Below, piece by piece: positions 27,646-27,660 of a DNA stretch of 27,660 nt. Both the position numbers and the translations under genes were made by a program. The DNA is from Avoscillospira sp045579045 (lineage in GTDB: Bacteria; Bacillota; Clostridia; Oscillospirales; Oscillospiraceae). The notes beneath the pieces are model-generated. The model was given only the letters and a program-made list of their open reading frames with translations, did no database searches and had not been told where the DNA came from. Every line of letters starts with the position of its first letter. Position 1 is the stretch's first letter. The stretch spans positions 1 through 27,660 of the forward strand of contig JAZNLL010000036.1 of NCBI GenBank assembly GCA_045579045.1, in the 5' to 3' direction.

Positions 27646-27660
27646 ATGATCACCAAAGAA
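27646..27660 (+). CDS. Start of an unidentified gene (cut by window edge)
   Basis: Five codons, MITKE, preceded by a near-perfect AAGGAGG ribosome binding site at 27630-27636 and a promoter with a long leader. It is divergent from the thiolase operon and may belong to the same pathway. The product cannot be named. Confidence 0.6.

Overview
The window reads as chromosomal DNA of a GC-rich Clostridia species, most likely a gut Oscillospirales relative. This rests on strong AGGAGG-type ribosome binding sites, sigma-A-type promoters, a WalRK-type two-component pair, clostridial-looking small proteins, and many short palindromic repeats between genes. The genus is an inference that I cannot test here. 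No phage, plasmid, transposase or CRISPR array is visible.

Layout. 1-1800: start of a 5-formyltetrahydrofolate cyclo-ligase gene (- strand), a divergent cysteine desulfurase, and a CBS-pair protein. 1974-7190: a translationally coupled set of four genes. They are a cytoplasmic protein that looks like a ParB-like segment joined to a BMP/PnrA nucleoside-binding domain, a small metallophosphoesterase, and an SbcD/YhaO-like nuclease with a compact SbcC/YhaN-like membrane ATPase. 7191-8926: two small proteins of unknown function and a multi-pass membrane protein. 9100-12982: an RsmF-type rRNA methyltransferase, then a WalR/WalK-like response regulator and sensor kinase. 13030-17367: regulators and small proteins: a small helical protein opposite an XRE repressor, an AraC regulator opposite a 26-residue membrane peptide, and a second AraC regulator opposite a Gfo/Idh/MocA dehydrogenase. 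17504-21813: aconitase, eukaryotic-type NADP isocitrate dehydrogenase and a TrmH-family RNA methyltransferase. 21847-22361: a repeat-rich stretch leading to tRNA-Ser(CGA), with copied fragments of that tRNA in front of it. 22622-22709: a truncated regulator start and a terminator. 22890-27332 (- strand): an operon of SDR, CoA-transferase, SDR/FabG-like reductase and thiolase, suited to interconverting acetyl-CoA, acetoacetyl-CoA and 3-hydroxyacyl-CoA. A divergent gene begins at 27646 after a long leader.

The most unusual content lies between the genes. Four families of interspersed repeats share one design: inverted ends or arms enclosing small perfect hairpins, most with three-base loops. 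The largest (14834-15167) has perfect 17-bp terminal inverted repeats, eleven side hairpins and one central hairpin. The side hairpins are separated by GTGAAAT in the left half and by ATTTCAC in the right half, so the whole element can fold as a ladder with hairpin branches. Smaller repeats supply a stop codon, the last codons of the kinase gene and the ribosome binding site of the isocitrate dehydrogenase gene, and one sits between promoter and ribosome binding site of the response regulator gene. I did not find a convincing new multi-protein defence system. The repeat system, the ParB-like/BMP fusion cluster and the rearranged tRNA-Ser locus are the strongest leads.
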